A DNA stretch of 64,000 bases from Phalacrocorax aristotelis (GCF_949628215.1 NC_134277.1:32997058-33061057), one strand, 5' to 3'. Positions 1-14,200 are shown, counted from the first letter of the stretch. Notes: generated by a model from the sequence alone, not told the origin. Numbers and translations are program-made.

Positions 1-3000
1 CTTTAGTTTTATTTTGTATTTTCATGTAATCATTTGCATGTATTTCATATTAGTGTACAAATTCACCACAGAACATATATTTGCCATAATCCGTCTTCAT
101 GGCATTAACTGAACAATTATGTTATTACACTTTGTTGTTGTTGTTACTGGGAATGCCTCTCGGAGGTTGACTCTCCCTATGCTCTCTGACCACGCTCCCT
201 GAACCTTTGTGGTTACACAGATAGTATTTAGGGGCCAGCAACGGATACAGACCTTCTAATAGCCAAGGTAATTCATTTAGGACTGCTTTTGAGCATCTCT
301 GCGTGGCACAGACTTGCACCACATAAACATAGCCTCATTGCCCGCATATTAAAAGGATAGAATACCAGAAGTTTACACCTGAAAATTACTTTGGTGGCCA
401 TCACAATTGAAAAATTATTTTAAAATGAAAAGTTAAGGACCTTTTTCAGTATCTGTAGGTTACAAAATCAGCCCAGCGAGAAGGAATTCTCGGAATTAAT
501 AGGCACACTGCCATCAGACATCAGTAAGGACAGTATTGACTTCTACATGTGGAGAGCTCTGCAGACATTATCTTTTGAGAAACAGTTATTACTTAAAGGC
601 TGACGTGGACAATTTTGTTAGGAAGCAGTACTAACAGTTTTAAACATGCATAATATGTTTTTATGAAAAATACCAACATTAGTAACTTGAAGTACTGCAT
701 ACAGAAGTTTTACTTATGTGACTAACAGCGACGCTTTTATAGTAACTTCCCTATTAAAATATCTTCCCATGAAGCCTCAGGCATTTCAAGATCGCACATT
801 ACAGAGGACAAAAATTCCAGCTCTCATGCTCTAGAAAGCATATGTGATCAGAGCAATGGAGGTTGGTTTGTTTTTTTTAAGATATGTTAGGATAGATACA
901 AACCATTGTGGAGGTGCACATACAACGGTTGAAACATGAGCATGTATATTTCTGAGACTAGAGTAATGGGATCATTTGACATATTGCTGTTTACATACCC
1001 ATGAAAGAGCTGCAGCAGACCACAATTTCTTTTCTGACTGTCGATCAGACTTGGAAGCTGAACTGCAGAACACTCCAGCACGCAGAATGGGCAGAGAACA
1101 AAGTTAAGAGTTGGTTATGCTGAAATGAACGATACATCCAAATTGTGCAGATAGAAAAAACAAGACTGAGCATTTATATAGCAGTTGGAACACTTCTCCA
1201 TCAGGCCTGTCACATTGGTAGTGCTGGTGGTCTTTATTCTCCAGGGTAGAGTTCAGATGTCAGGTCAGACTGAAGCTGGATTTGAATGAGCTAGTTCATC
1301 CACATGATGCAGTCTCCTGGGACAATTTTGCCGTAGGCTGCATGTGGACTGTTTTGCCTTCTTCCGTCACACTTACCATTGTGTAACATGTATTAACTTC
1401 CATTACACATAATACCAGAAAAACTAAATAATTCAAATCTCGTTTCCCAGGCAGTAGTCTAACTACTAGCTTCAAACTGAAAATAGTCTGAACTGTTTAA
1501 ATATAGGGTCGGGCTTGTATTATTTACTGGGGGGGGGAACCACCACCATTTTCCCACAATTTTGCTCCTGAACTTGTTAGGGTCACTGCGATGTTGTCAG
1601 TGCCATCAGCAAGATTAATAGTATGAGCGAGAGAAGTCACTCAAATGCCTCATTGCTTTAGACAGCGTGGAGCATTTAAAACATCTGCACAGGGCTTGCA
1701 GCTACGGGACCTACAGGAGACCTGCGCTCTTCTGGAGCAATAGCTGGAATGCAGGTGGGATATCCTACTGATCTTTCCTCAGGCTTCTGGGTTTCACCTG
1801 ATAAACACTGATAAAATATTTCCGGTAACAAGAAGAAAAAAGGAAATACGCATCTATAATATTTTGCATTTACTTCACACCTTTCCAAGTGAAATTTATT
1901 TACAACCTCAAAAGAACGTTAATTGTACCAGTTTCTATGTAGCATTAGGATAACAGAGGCAATTTTAAAATTGTCCCAGATAATTCTCTTATTTTTTGAT
2001 GGATGTTCTGTAGGTATGCAGAACTGTAGAAACAAGTGAGATAGAAAATAATTCCATAGTAGGATCTGTTTTCTTGGGGGGGGCTGGACTAGATGACCTC
2101 CAGAGATCCCTTCCAACATATATTGGTTGAGTCAATAAAATGAAGATGCAGTTTGTAAAAATACCTTTCATGAAAAAGCCATACAGCCCAGTACCTTTGA
2201 TGGTAAGTACTTAATTATAGAAGATAGTAAAGGAAAGAACTGTGCAAGCACCGTACTGTAATGGTGTATATTGTCTCCATTTCTTAAAAAAAGTTGTGAG
2301 TGCAACCTTGCTGGTTTATTTTTCATTGTTAAATATTTTTCTTTTTACACTAAATAAACGTGCTGTAAAAATGCAGGCCTTGTCAGGGAGAGGCACTGAA
2401 ACACACTCAACATTAAATCAGGGGTCAATAAGACTAGAAAGGTGAGACTAATATGAAAGTAGTTTAAATTATCTGCATGAAAATGAAAACAGATTTTACT
2501 TAAAATATTTGGGATATTGTGTGAAACAAAAATCTTACTAGTGTCATATATAGAGAAATGGAGACCTTAAAAACTGTAATTTTTAGAAATTATACAGGGC
2601 TTGAAAAACAGAAGTCGAATGTAAACCCTGAAAAATAAAGAACATGGTTCTAATATTGTAGGCAAAAAATAACTGAGTTCTGAAGATTATAAATTCTGGT
2701 GATTAAAAATATGGCATATTAGACATTGGTTGTAGCATGTTGCATCTTCCACAGCTATTGAACAATAGGTTAAGTTACAAAAAGCAGTTGTGCTATCAGT
2801 TTTTCGGTAAAGCCCTATCAAAATCATGGGGAAGTCAAGAAACAAAATAAGAAATGGTAGAATGATTTAGCCCATCACCTAATTATTGTCAAGTGTCACT
2901 TGCTAGACTGTGATAAAATTCTTCCCACCATATTTGCCCCAGAAAGGATGGAGAACGTGGGAGACTGGACTAGAGAGCGTCCAAGCCCCTGTGAAGGGGC

Positions 3001-4930
3001 TCAGCAATGTGGACAAGGACAGGTTACATTTTAAACCAGGTTTAATATGAACTTTATTATTCCAAGCAAACTCTTGTTTCTATAATGTGGTCTCTAAAGC
3101 GATCCAGTGACAATCCCCTCTACCCGTGGTATGGGGCTGAAGCATGGACACACTCAAATGCACGAGGAGGCCTCTTAAGTACTTTACGGAATAAAAGGTG
3201 TTAACTCTGTGGGTCAGATGAACTCCTCTAGGCGTCTGCAGTCCTGGTGGTTTAGAAAATGAATAATCTGTTCTGTCCTACCACCTTTGTTCGTAAAAAC
3301 AAAAAATCTGTGCTTTCCCCCATTTTCATGTTCTGTTACCACATACTGTAAGATCACATTGTCTTGTTGCAACTGCGTATCCATATATATGCAAATTAAG
3401 TATTTTTAGCACAGAAGTATGAGACCTTTTTGGAAAAACATGTACAGCAAGCAAGTCATTGTTCTGAATATACCAAAGGACAAGTGATCCTTTATTTATT
3501 GATGCACAGCTATCCAGGAATAGGATTAAAGAGGTGAGAGGTTACGTATTTTGGAAAAGGACACCATCTAGTCAGTGTAAAATATGGTGATAGTTCAGTT
3601 TGAATATAAATATTCATTTTCTGCCCAAGTTCCTTTAAACTTAGTGGGGATTTTAATTGTCAACTTGCAGACACAGAAGGACAAAGAGATTAACTTCACT
3701 GACTTTTAAAGTCTCTATTTAGGCATCCAGCCTAAGGGTGTAACTACCAGTTATTAACAGAGGCAAGCACCTCAAAAACCAAAACATATCAGAACAAACC
3801 TCAACCCATGTATGTCACACCTCTGTGTTGGAATGCAACAAAATAGTTTCTAGAGGTTCCCTCTCTCTCTCCATACTTTAGATTACTGAATTTGCCTGTC
3901 ATATCATGTTAATTGGAACACTTGATAATTTTATTATTAAAGTCAACTTCTTCCTTAATGACCATCTCACCTTTCACAATTCTAAAGTGGCTGCTTTACC
4001 TTGATTGGAAACACAGAACTTGAATGTAAAATGAAAGAAATATGGATCTGTGTACCAGTTTCTTCTCCTCCAGTACATTTCCTCTTTTTATGTTTCTTAA
4101 TACCCTAGAGATATTTTTAGAAACTAAAGTAAGTGATTAAAGACATTTCTGTTGTCAGTTTTATACTTTTAAGATGTCTAGTCTTTCCTACTTGAGATTT
4201 CTATTTGTTTAAAGCTACCTAGCTGAAATGGAAGCCACCCACACAATTTTTCCATTAAAATTAGATATTTGCAATATAATACTTGAACTGTAGTTCCATT
4301 CCATCATACACACTCCATCTAGTTTCAGTGGTCTGAACAAGCAAAGGCATGCAGATAATTAATTCCATGAGGGACAGCTTATTCATATATTTGCACATAC
4401 AACTCTTGCTCTTTGTGTATCAGTTGCACATGATTTACAGTTACTATTTCTGCTAACTAGAGTACTCTGGTAAATTAAATTCTAAATAAAGCTCCCAGTT
4501 TTCAGACATATTTTTGCTGTAGCTTGATCAAACATTTTCTATTGTCCTACATGCGCGTAAGTGTGCACACACATTCTGAGAATGGCTTTTTCTATTTTTC
4601 AGCTCGTGCCATGCAGTAAAACTTACAAAAATAACAACACGGCAACAGTCGCTTGCACATGTGGATGTCATAAACCTTTTGTGTTAAACTTTACAATCAA
4701 ACGCGCTGTCACAGCAGCGGGCCCATTCCAGGTGTGGGGATGGAAGGCATTTTCTCAGGCACCAAGGTGATCTGCAAGTTGCAAATGAGCGACACATACG
4801 GTGTAAATTAAAGTCACAAATGTTTTCCTGATAGGTGATGTATATACATCCACGCATACAGGATTTGTGCTTCAAAACAAGAACAAATCCACACACGATT
4901 GTAGCTTAAAAAAAACAGGACACGTTCAGA
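1..4930. other. intergenic region upstream of LRRC72
   Basis: AT-rich DNA with no exon I can support. Open frames here are short, lack splice-consistent partners and resemble no protein family I recognise. The one identifiable element is a short CR1 tail near 2.08 kb. In human the neighbour on this side is SOSTDC1 on the opposite strand, but I found no SOSTDC1 coding sequence, so it lies beyond the left edge if synteny holds. Enhancers could be here; nothing in the bases alone proves one. Confidence 0.6.
2076..2122 (+). repeat. CR1 LINE 3'-end fragment
   Basis: A short stretch carrying the conserved CR1 3' motif: a G-run, then GCTGGACTAGATGACCTCC, then a diverged GGTCCCTTCCAAC-like block. 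It is a severely 5'-truncated copy in + orientation without an obvious octamer tail. Identified by motif, not by alignment. Confidence 0.7.
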
Positions 4931-5224
4931 ATTGTGAGCGAACACTACCCAGGAGACCTCCCAGAGGTAAAGCAGGTGTCTGCCATCTCCCTCTGCCGTC
5001 GCCTTCCCGGGGCCTCCCCCAGGGACCGCCGGGCCCCGAGCCCGCCTGCCCGCGCTATGGGGAGGCGGCCCTCGCTCGCCACCGCCTTCCTTCACCCGAC
5101 CCGGAGCCCTGGCCGGACCAACGCCCGCCGCGGGGGCACAGCAGGGGCTCGGCCTCCCAGGGAGCGCTGGGGCCGCCACACCCGGCCGGCCCTGCCACCC
5201 CCCGCCGCCTCGGAACGGGACTCT

Positions 5225-5236
5225 AAAATGGCGGCG
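5225..5236 (+). promoter_or_regulatory. YY1-like motif over the LRRC72 start codon
   Basis: AAAATGGCGGCG matches the YY1 downstream-promoter motif (AANATGGCGGC), which in many housekeeping-type genes overlaps the initiator ATG just inside the transcript. Here the ATG within it is the proposed LRRC72 start. It also supplies a good Kozak context, with A at -3 and G at +4. Binding is inferred from the motif only. Confidence 0.55.
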
Positions 5237-5257
5237 GCCGCCAGCCCCGGCGGGCAG
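5228..5257 (+). CDS. LRRC72: LRRC72 coding exon 1
   Basis: Codes for MAAAASPGGQ and ends in phase 0 at CAG/gtgaga. It lies inside the CpG island. Chosen because the phase matches exon 2 (GCA GTA GAA...) and the ATG context is good. The 5' UTR start is not determinable. Confidence 0.75.
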
Positions 5258-8200
5258 GTGAGAGCGCAGCGGCGGCCTCTCCCCTTACCCCGCCCCGGCG
5301 CGCCGCCAGGGCCCCCGCGGCTCCCCCGCCATCCTGCCGCGGTCCCTCGCAGCCTGCCCGCCCCCGCAGCGCCCCTGGCCCGGCCCCACAGGCGGGCGGC
5401 GCCGGCCTCGCCCCCTCGCTCTGCCGGGACGGGAGCGCGGAGGAGAGGGGCGGGCTCGCCGCCGCGCAGCAGATGGAGGAGGGCCAGGGTCCTCCCGCGG
5501 CGGCGGAAGGCGCTAACCTCCCCCGCTCCGCCTGGCGGCAAGGCACGGCTCGGATCGGCCCGGCCCCACCGACCCTGGGCGGCAGCGGGCGGCTCGGTCC
5601 TCCGGGGCGGCCGGCCCCGACCCCTCCGCCTCAGCCGGGCAGTCCTGGGGAGGGTTTGCCCCGGAGGGGCTTCTGGCCGCGGTGGAGAGCCGGGGCTGAC
5701 TGGGAAGAGGGCTCTAGGGGCGGGGAGGGGGTGAGATCTCAAATAATGCAGATTGAGAAATCCAGATCTTGGGGCACGGTCCTTCTGAGTGTGACTGTCG
5801 AACGCAGTACCCGGGATTTCAGCTCCCGCAGTCGATCCGTGTTCCCCCTCCGTACACTCTGCAGTCCCCGGGGTCGGACATCAGCACGCCTGGGGTCACC
5901 GCACCGCTGCTTTTCTCCAAATGGCATTTCTTCCATCTGCAGATTCTGTCTGTGTAGAAAGAAAAAAAATACATCCGTTTGTCCCGTTTTGTTCCCCGTA
6001 TCTGGCAGCTGTGGCCGGCCGCCTGGCCGTGCCGAGTTGTGGGCGAACGGGCGCTGCCCCGGCACCGGCTGTGCGGGTGAGCGGCTGCAGGCCCGCCGGC
6101 TCCTCGCTACCTCCGCTCGAAGTGCCGCGCACCCGGCACGTTTGCAAGTGCACCCACCGTTATTTTGTGTATGTTCAGTGTGTCCAGAACGCGCTGGAGT
6201 CCCTGCGCGACCAATATGGGCTGCTCTAGACGTGCCGTCAGTTCTTCCAAACCATTTTGTATTTGCAAAATGATACCAATTTTGTGTTTTAAACAATAGT
6301 GACCTTATGATGTTGGACATAATAATTCATGGAGTAAGCCCGGTTTTTTCTGATAGACATTTTACTTTTTATCAAGCACTAGTAACTAAGATGCATAATC
6401 CTTACATTACTAGGATTCATTGCTTTTACAAAGCACATCAGTAATATACTCTGAAAATCAAAACTGTGCCTACGTTTTTCAAAAATTAAATGTACAAGCA
6501 GAGTTTTCTGGATGCGTGATTTTAAAATGTCGTGTGCGTAAAGTTGCATAAAATAAAATTGCAAGTGTATTGCAAGGTAAGCACTTCTCTTGCTGACCAC
6601 CTAAACTGTGTTGGCTGACCTGAGTGAGAAGCCCATTCTCCAGTCAACAGACATTACTTTTTCAAGTAATGAAAAATAGCTTGAAAAGAAAATTAGCATG
6701 ACTGTAATTGTTTTAGTATTTTTATCAGTTTAAAATAGAGGCCGATAATTTAATATCTCTTTATCTTTCTTGGACTGTGTTACAGTTTGTCAGGTGCTGT
6801 GATGCATATATTAATTTTGGTGTGCATATTAATTCAGACACTGAATATGCATATGTTACAATGTAATGAATCTATAATTACGCAGTTTGTTATGCTGACA
6901 AATGCACTGTATACTGTCAGGCAGTAGAAAAACAGCTGAAGATCTGCGGCTTTAAGAGGAATGTGGACGTGTCAGTATTGTATCTGGCTGGACAGTAAGT
7001 AAAATATGTTTCTTTGGCTTTTACTAAAAGTAGAGCATACAGTGAATAGTAACCTTTCATAGCGCTTTCTGTATCAGAGACATCTCGGAACATCATTTAT
7101 ATGTCAAATATCAGTAAATCATATTTATACCTAGTCCATACATGTTGTGTAGGAAGAAAAGGTGAGGATATGCTGACATACACAGCAGAGCTATACTCAC
7201 TGTGAAGTAGTTAACTGCCTCAGCCCTAGATACACAATCCTTCTCCAGCAACCCAGAATTGCTCGAGGGTCTGTAAGTTCACAGAGTTGTGCATGAACTT
7301 CTACCACAGGGAGTAGAGGAGTGAGGCTTAATGGGCCGATCTCTGCCTGTTCTAACTGGCTTGTAAGGCGGAAAGAGTATCAAGAAGGCAAATGAAAAAA
7401 CACAGGGCCTGCCCAGTCTAAGAACTGCCAAGTTTCTGACCTCCCTGAAGAAATCTGTTATTGCAACACTAAAACTCATTGATAGCACTTTTTAAATCAC
7501 CTGCATCTCTAGTATTAAGAATGGAAGGGAGGGCAGGGCAACATGAAGTGAGTACAAGAACACTTTTTTGGCGCTGGCAGTACTGATCAGAGAACTGATC
7601 TCCTCTGAGAGGTTTATGAAACACCTTAAGATGTAGGGCAGATGAGGAGAAGAAACCATGCTAAGTGAAGGAAGGCAAAGCTTTCATGAACCTGTGGGTG
7701 ATCTAGGTTGATAGAGGTGTATGTTGTAGGATGAACAAGCTGAGAGGCTACCATAGGAAGATGGATATGTGGCAGCGCATACTTCAAAGTTTTTGAAAAG
7801 CATACTTTGAATTTCTGGCCAGGGCACAATTCCAGGTGTTGCATACCTGTCTGCAGCCTCACAAGTGCATATAGGGTTTGTACGGCTGATATTATATAAA
7901 AAGAACTAATGTTTAATAATCCAGAGACAAGGTTTTCAAGGTCCCTAGGTCCTATCAATGCAAAGCAAAGGTGTTAAGGCATTTCAGTGTTGTTTAGCCT
8001 GTTTTTAGTGGAAATCAGGTGATGTTGAAAATCTAAATGTGCCTACTAGTATCTTTAAATGTGTCAGCACATCTCCTGATTTACGCCAAGAAATTATTTG
8101 ATGCTTTGTGAAAAGAAAATGTAAGACACAAGTACTGTCAAAATTATTAAAACAGGTATTTTAGAAAGACGAAAACATACATAAAATCTAAGGGAGAAAT

Positions 8201-11200
8201 TTAAATAATGAGAAAATTACAAGATGCATATATAGATATATTTTTTCCAAACAGTACAAGAAAATTATGATAATGCATATGTGTAAAAGAATTAAGACTG
8301 TGTATACAGTCTTAATAGGCACATTTTCTGATTTTAAATACTTAAATGTGTGTCCTCACTGGCTTTGAAATATTTTTTGGTATGGAGTAAAAAGATATGT
8401 TCAGATGGCAGATACAGAAGTGATCTGTCTTCCCAGGAAACCATTTTGAGAAAGATGGTGCAAGCTGCCTTCTTTGATGAGTTGAGAGAAGTGAATTCTT
8501 GTATTCTAAAACAATTTATATAAGCCTTGAACCTCAGCCAATCTCAGTATCAGCTCATGCCTCCTTAACTGTTGGTTTGACATAATTTTCTGTTGGCTGA
8601 AATAAGAATATGAAAAAATAATAATTCAAGTCAATCAAATAAGAGGGAATGAGTTTATATTTTTAAACCACTAATGTTAAAGCGACATGAAAAAAATGTA
8701 CTTTTGGACACCAAAAGCTGTCATCCTAGGAAAACTGATTAACTTAGCAGTAGGTAGGAGAAGAGTGCTGCAGGCCAAAAAGGATCAGTTTGTAAGAGAC
8801 ATGTAAAATCTGGAAGGCGTACAGAAAGGGACAGGCTCTTTTAAAATGTTAGAGGAATTAAGCTTCACCTGGGGCGAATTAAATGCCTTAATACCAGGAG
8901 AATGAAAACAACAACAAAAAAAAAACAGATCAAGGCTTGGAGATAGTCAAGATGAGGCTGTTACTACAGAGGGGCTAAAGCCAATTAAAATGTAAACCTG
9001 TAGACTAGGTATAGAATGGCAGTGACAAAGACTATGAGGAAATTTTGGCTTTGCTACCTGAAAAAGAGTTCAGGGGGTGTACATGTAGAACTACACAGAA
9101 GAACTAGATCGTAGCTCTGTAAAAGCTCTGTATGTCCTGTCAACACTCATCTGCTTGTCTTTACTACTTGGAGTAATGTATTTTCTGGTTTCTTGTGGCA
9201 ATAGGCACATAAATACATATTTACAGGGTTCATTTGTATGGATTAATTGAGGGAGCCAATAAACAGTTTAACAAAGTAGCAGCATGGGGTAATCTGATTT
9301 TCAGAGATACAGGAGACTAAAAGTACAGCATCTCAACTTTGTAGGGTTTGCTCTTAACAGATTTTTTTTTTTCAAATGCAAGGGCAGGAAAGGACTCCGC
9401 TCCCCCTTTGCCTGTATCTGCAGGATTTGTTGAAAAAGAAACCCCAATACCCACGGCAAACTGGAGACTAGGCTTCACAGTTGGAAAACAAGCAGGTCAT
9501 TTTAAGCTGATGATGCGAGGTTAATTTTTATCAATCCTGTTAGTTCTTTCTGAAACACTGGCCCTAATCTTGCAGCACGTGGAAATCCACCAGGAAAGTT
9601 TTATTAAGTCAATTAAAATTTGTCATGTAAAGGTCATCTATAATTATTCTAGAGGAAATCAAGAACATTTATTTAAAGCAATGAAAAATAAGGAGGAGGA
9701 ATTAGTGAAAATTACTTGGCAGCTCACTGATATTCTCTGGTTAGTAGGCAATTTATTACCTACGCCACACTAGCAATCTCCAAGTGCTGGATACACAGTT
9801 AAACAAAAATCCCTACCAGCACATAAGAGAGAGTTCCAGCCTCAGTGGATGTGCAGTTTTATTTCAAACAAGACTGTTCATAAGTACGAGTAAATACTAA
9901 GTTTATGTGAGGACAGAAGAGGGGTGAAAAAAGGGTGAAAGATTTCACGACATGGGCTAATATGAAAAATAATAAGAAATGTACATTGATGTGCTTGGTG
10001 TCTCTCTTCTGTTGGCATCTCTGGCATCATGGCTGGACAATCCACACTGCGCTTTCAAAGCAACCTTCCTTTTAGGTCTGTGTCCCCAGGATGCCAAAGT
10101 TCTCCAGTGATCTGAGCAGTTTCTACAAACTGCAAAGTACATGGGACTCATGCTCCCATGGAAAATAAATGCCCTTACGGAAAAAAAATTAATGTATCAG
10201 TTTGTTCCCATTTCTCTACCACCTGCTGCGTTGTTATGCTTTCAGGAGTGTAGAATGCTTGCACCGTCTCTGCCATCTTGTTCTTTGCATCTTTCTCTGC
10301 TACGATTTCTACAGAAGTGTGGCTTTTTAATGCTTGTATAAAAATATTTTTAAAACATTCAACCATTTACAAAGTAATTAAGCACCATTAATGTTAAGAA
10401 ATGTGTTACTTTTTTTTTCTTCCACCAGAGGACTAAGAAGTATCCCAAGTCTATCACGGTTTCATAGGTTAAGGTGTTTGTGGATTAACAACAATAAGGT
10501 AATAAGGTATTCCTTTAAAGTGCAGAGCAATGCATTTATACTCCCTGATTATTATTGTGTAATTTTTCTAACATAAAGTATTATATAATTTTCAGGCTAA
10601 TAAATTAATGTCCAGGCAAATTTAATTGATTTGACAGTTTTGAAGAAACAGTATTTTGTTTTACATGACGGAGTATAAGCTGATATATTTTCCTTTAAAT
10701 TCACATCACATTTATAAACTCTGTGTATTTGAGTAGCTAAGGTTTTGTGCTAATACCTTAGCAGTAAAAAGAAAGATTGAGTATATTTAGAGCTAAGTTA
10801 TTGGCAAAATTGCTTGATAGCATACCTGCAGTCTGGGATAGCAGTTTCTGGTGTAGCTCATAGCAAGTATACCCTGACCACCAGACCGGGCAGCTCTTGG
10901 AACAGACCGAGGGGCAATATGGCTGTAAGGTATTCCTACAACATTTTCTGGGCTTCCTAGTTTTTCAGGAAAGGAGTAGACTGCAGGAAATGTGTAGCTC
11001 TTTTTTTATGCCCTTGCAGACATGCATAGTTTATTTTGTGGCAGGCTGGTGGTTGAGATGAGACTTATTTTTGCCCTCATGCACACAAGAATGACATAAC
11101 TTTCAAATGTGCTTCTCCCTGTGCACAGGAAGTAGCACTGCAACGCTAGGGTTGGTGGGGTATCTTCTGCCATTATGCAGGCCATTGCATCACAAACATG

Positions 11201-14200
11201 TTTGATTTAAGAGAGATTTTCAGGTGAATGATTGGAGTATGACACTGGGCCACATTAATTTCTCTTGTTTCCAGTGTACTTTATGGTCCTAAATCAGTTA
11301 CACACCCCACTGCCTTACTTTCTCCATCTGTGCAAATCTATAGTATTTCATAGAATCATAGAATTGTTAAGGTTGGAAAAGACCCCTAAGATCATCAAGT
11401 CCAACCGCTAACCTAGAACTGCCAAGTCCACCACTAAACCATATCCTATTATATCCTGTCGGGGTTTTAAGACAATGCTCTGTCAAAATCTCTGGACCCT
11501 GGTTTCCAGCCAAGTCTAAGCGCATTGTATCTTACACAAAATCATCTATTTGTCAGTAGAATTATCTGATGTAGAAATCTCTAAGTACATAGCCAATCAT
11601 TATTAAAACCTTCACCGTTAGCCACTGGTAGTTAAAAAGCAAGAAAAGACACAGATTTCTAACCTGCTTTTAAGTACCTTACTGTACGGTAGTTACATGA
11701 CTTCCACAATGGGCTCAAGTTCTTAAAACACCAGAATTGCTTGCTCAGTAAGTAGCTCTGTGAGGAGCAGAAAAAATAAATTTACATTCCGTGTCACTTA
11801 GAAGTGTACATATATCTGCTACCCCAGGCTAACATCAATTATTTAGTGTCTTACGTCAACTTCATTGAAAGACCTGTGATTATCCAACTACTTTCAAAAA
11901 AAGTAAAAATACAGATATATTAAAAGGTGGATCTAAAATCACAGGTATAATAATGCTTTCCCTTGTATTTCTAAAGGACACTAAAAAATAAGAGAAAATG
12001 GCCTGATGACTAAGCAGAATTGATCTTGCTGACCATAAAAGATAAATAAATCTGATTTTTGCACAGATCTCACTTTTCTACCTAAGCAGTAACAAAGACC
12101 ATTTTTCTGTTGTTCTGTATAACTTGTGTATAACTTGTGTGGAAATGTCATTTTCTATATCAATTGTGTGGAGAAGCCACTCAGTGGCTTTTCTTAGGAG
12201 AAGTCTCAGTTATAATAGGGGGAGCATATTTTTCTGAACTCACAAGATCTGAGATCTTTTTTTTTTTTCCTTAAAAATACATAACAATAATTGTATCACA
12301 AAAAAGTAAATTTCAGATGATTCTAAAAAACCCCAAACTTGTAAAAGGTAGACAAACACCACTATATACAGTAGGTATGTGGGGCTTTACATTATCCAAG
12401 ATATAATAATCATTGTGAAGAATAGGATTTTTTTTTTTAATTGGTAGACTATTGCTGTTTTCACTGAACCAGGTTTTTCTGAGGTGAAGCAAGACTCAGA
12501 ATGGATTATTTTGAACTTTAAAGTTTTTTTTTCTCGGAGGATTTCAGGGAACTTTAGGAATGGAAAAATCTCTGTCTTATTCTCCTCCTTCTAACTTTCA
12601 GATACTGTTAATACACAGAGCAAAGCACATTCGTTTTAAAGTCAGTGGCACAATTCAAGGACTGAAGTCACTCCCCCACTATAAAATGACTTTGCATCAC
12701 AGAAGTCAAAGGAATGTCAGGAATAAAATTCTATTTGTTGTTCTTGCACTTAAACTGTGGGATAAATACTTAGGCGCCATTAGTACTCCCAGTTCTCACT
12801 TTTATAATGGTCAGCTTGGTATCCCATTGCATATACTTTTTCTTGCATTGAAGTCAAGACAATATTAGAACTGAGCTTCTCCACACAAGGGGATGAGATT
12901 TCATGGGGACTGAAGATAACCCTTTATTGGGAGTATAGCCATACATTATTATTTTGTTCTTTTTTCTCTAATTGTAATTAATTCTGTAAATCTGATTAAA
13001 TGTAATTTTCAGTTTTGGAAATTTAGAACAAATATGTGCTCTTTGGACCTGCTGATAAATAAATAATTTTAAAACTAGATGCTGGGCTTATTCCAAGGAT
13101 ATATTTCAGGAGTATTCTTAAATCAGCATAGAATTATTACATCCTACAAGGGTGTTCTCACAATGAAATGTATTTCAAATGTGAGTAGGAGTAAAAGAAA
13201 ATGTGAAGACCCGTAATTCAATTAAATCTATTTTCAAATAAAAATATTAAATCTGTAGTTCAAAAAATTAGGTAGGGCCATGTTATGTGTATTCGATGTG
13301 TAACTAATATTTATAATGAAGGTTCCGCTGTCAAGAGAATCCTTAAACCAAGAAGAGTCTTAAACAGAAATATAAGAAACTACCTATAGTTCAACAGTAT
13401 TCAAGAGGCTGTGCTTATACTTCTCCAGTGTTAAATTTAGACTGACACATAACAGTTTTCCTAACTCTAATTTCAGATCCAAGATTTAACCTTCTTGATC
13501 AAAAACTATTGCTTGACTGAACTCTATCTCAACAATAATGAACTGACAGATGTATCAGGTACCAATATTCCCTTTTTAGATTGTTGAGGAGAGGCCTGTA
13601 CTTTCTTTCCTGTGTACTGACATATGAATTTATAAAAGTGGACGACAGCAGGTAACTTAATGGATGAAAGCTCTTATGTATTCATGCCAATACTTGTTAA
13701 TTATTTTCATAGAGATTTAATTGTTCCAGCGTACTTGAGTGGCAATAAGGTGACATTTTTATCCTGGTTTAAGGGGTGAAATGCCATTCATTTCAGTATA
13801 AGGCAATTGTAGAATATTTTTGATCTTACATGACCATATTTCATATTGAAAGTGAACATGCAAAGCTTGTTTTACATGATGATTTGTAGTCCTCTTGCTG
13901 ATCAGGTACTCCGTAAGCTGATAAAAGTACCTTTTGGGAGCCATTTATGTTTACATAATGAAAAACTGATAGCAATGCTGACAGACTTAACATGAAAATA
14001 AAAGGGTAATAAATTAGTAAGTTGTCCCACTTGTAAGGTAGTCGCTAAGGTTCTGCAGTTTCTTCATGATAAAATTACATTTATAATCAGAAATATTTTG
14101 AAAAGTTACTGCAAAACTGTTTTATTTTAAAACTGCATCTGTTTTACACTTCTATTTCAGTTTTGGTTGCTCTTGTAAATTAAAGTGGCTATACCAGACT

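Larger units (their letters stand above)
4950..6230. promoter_or_regulatory. LRRC72: CpG island, LRRC72 promoter
   Basis: About 1.3 kb of very GC- and CpG-rich sequence in an otherwise AT-rich region. It contains the first coding exon of LRRC72 (5228-5257) and its consensus 5' splice site. No TATA box stands out, which suits a dispersed-start CpG promoter. The island extends nearly 1 kb into intron 1. Long open frames on both strands here are by-products of GC richness. In human the opposite-strand gene SOSTDC1 has transcripts starting close to this promoter, so bidirectional activity is possible but unproven. Confidence 0.8.

Noticed and set aside
1-4900. Search for SOSTDC1 exons on the - strand
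   Set aside because: No cystine-knot coding sequence was seen. If synteny holds, the gene lies left of the window.
4934-5734. 266-codon + strand frame and 216-codon - strand frame in the first CpG island
   Set aside because: Pro/Arg/Ala-rich translations in GC-rich DNA with few stops by composition. Only 5228-5257 is supported as coding, through its splice site and phase match with later exons.
11981-12145. Short tandem copies such as TGTATAACTTG near 12117-12140
   Set aside because: Two-unit local duplication of no evident meaning; similar ones occur elsewhere (for example near 16560 and 53190).
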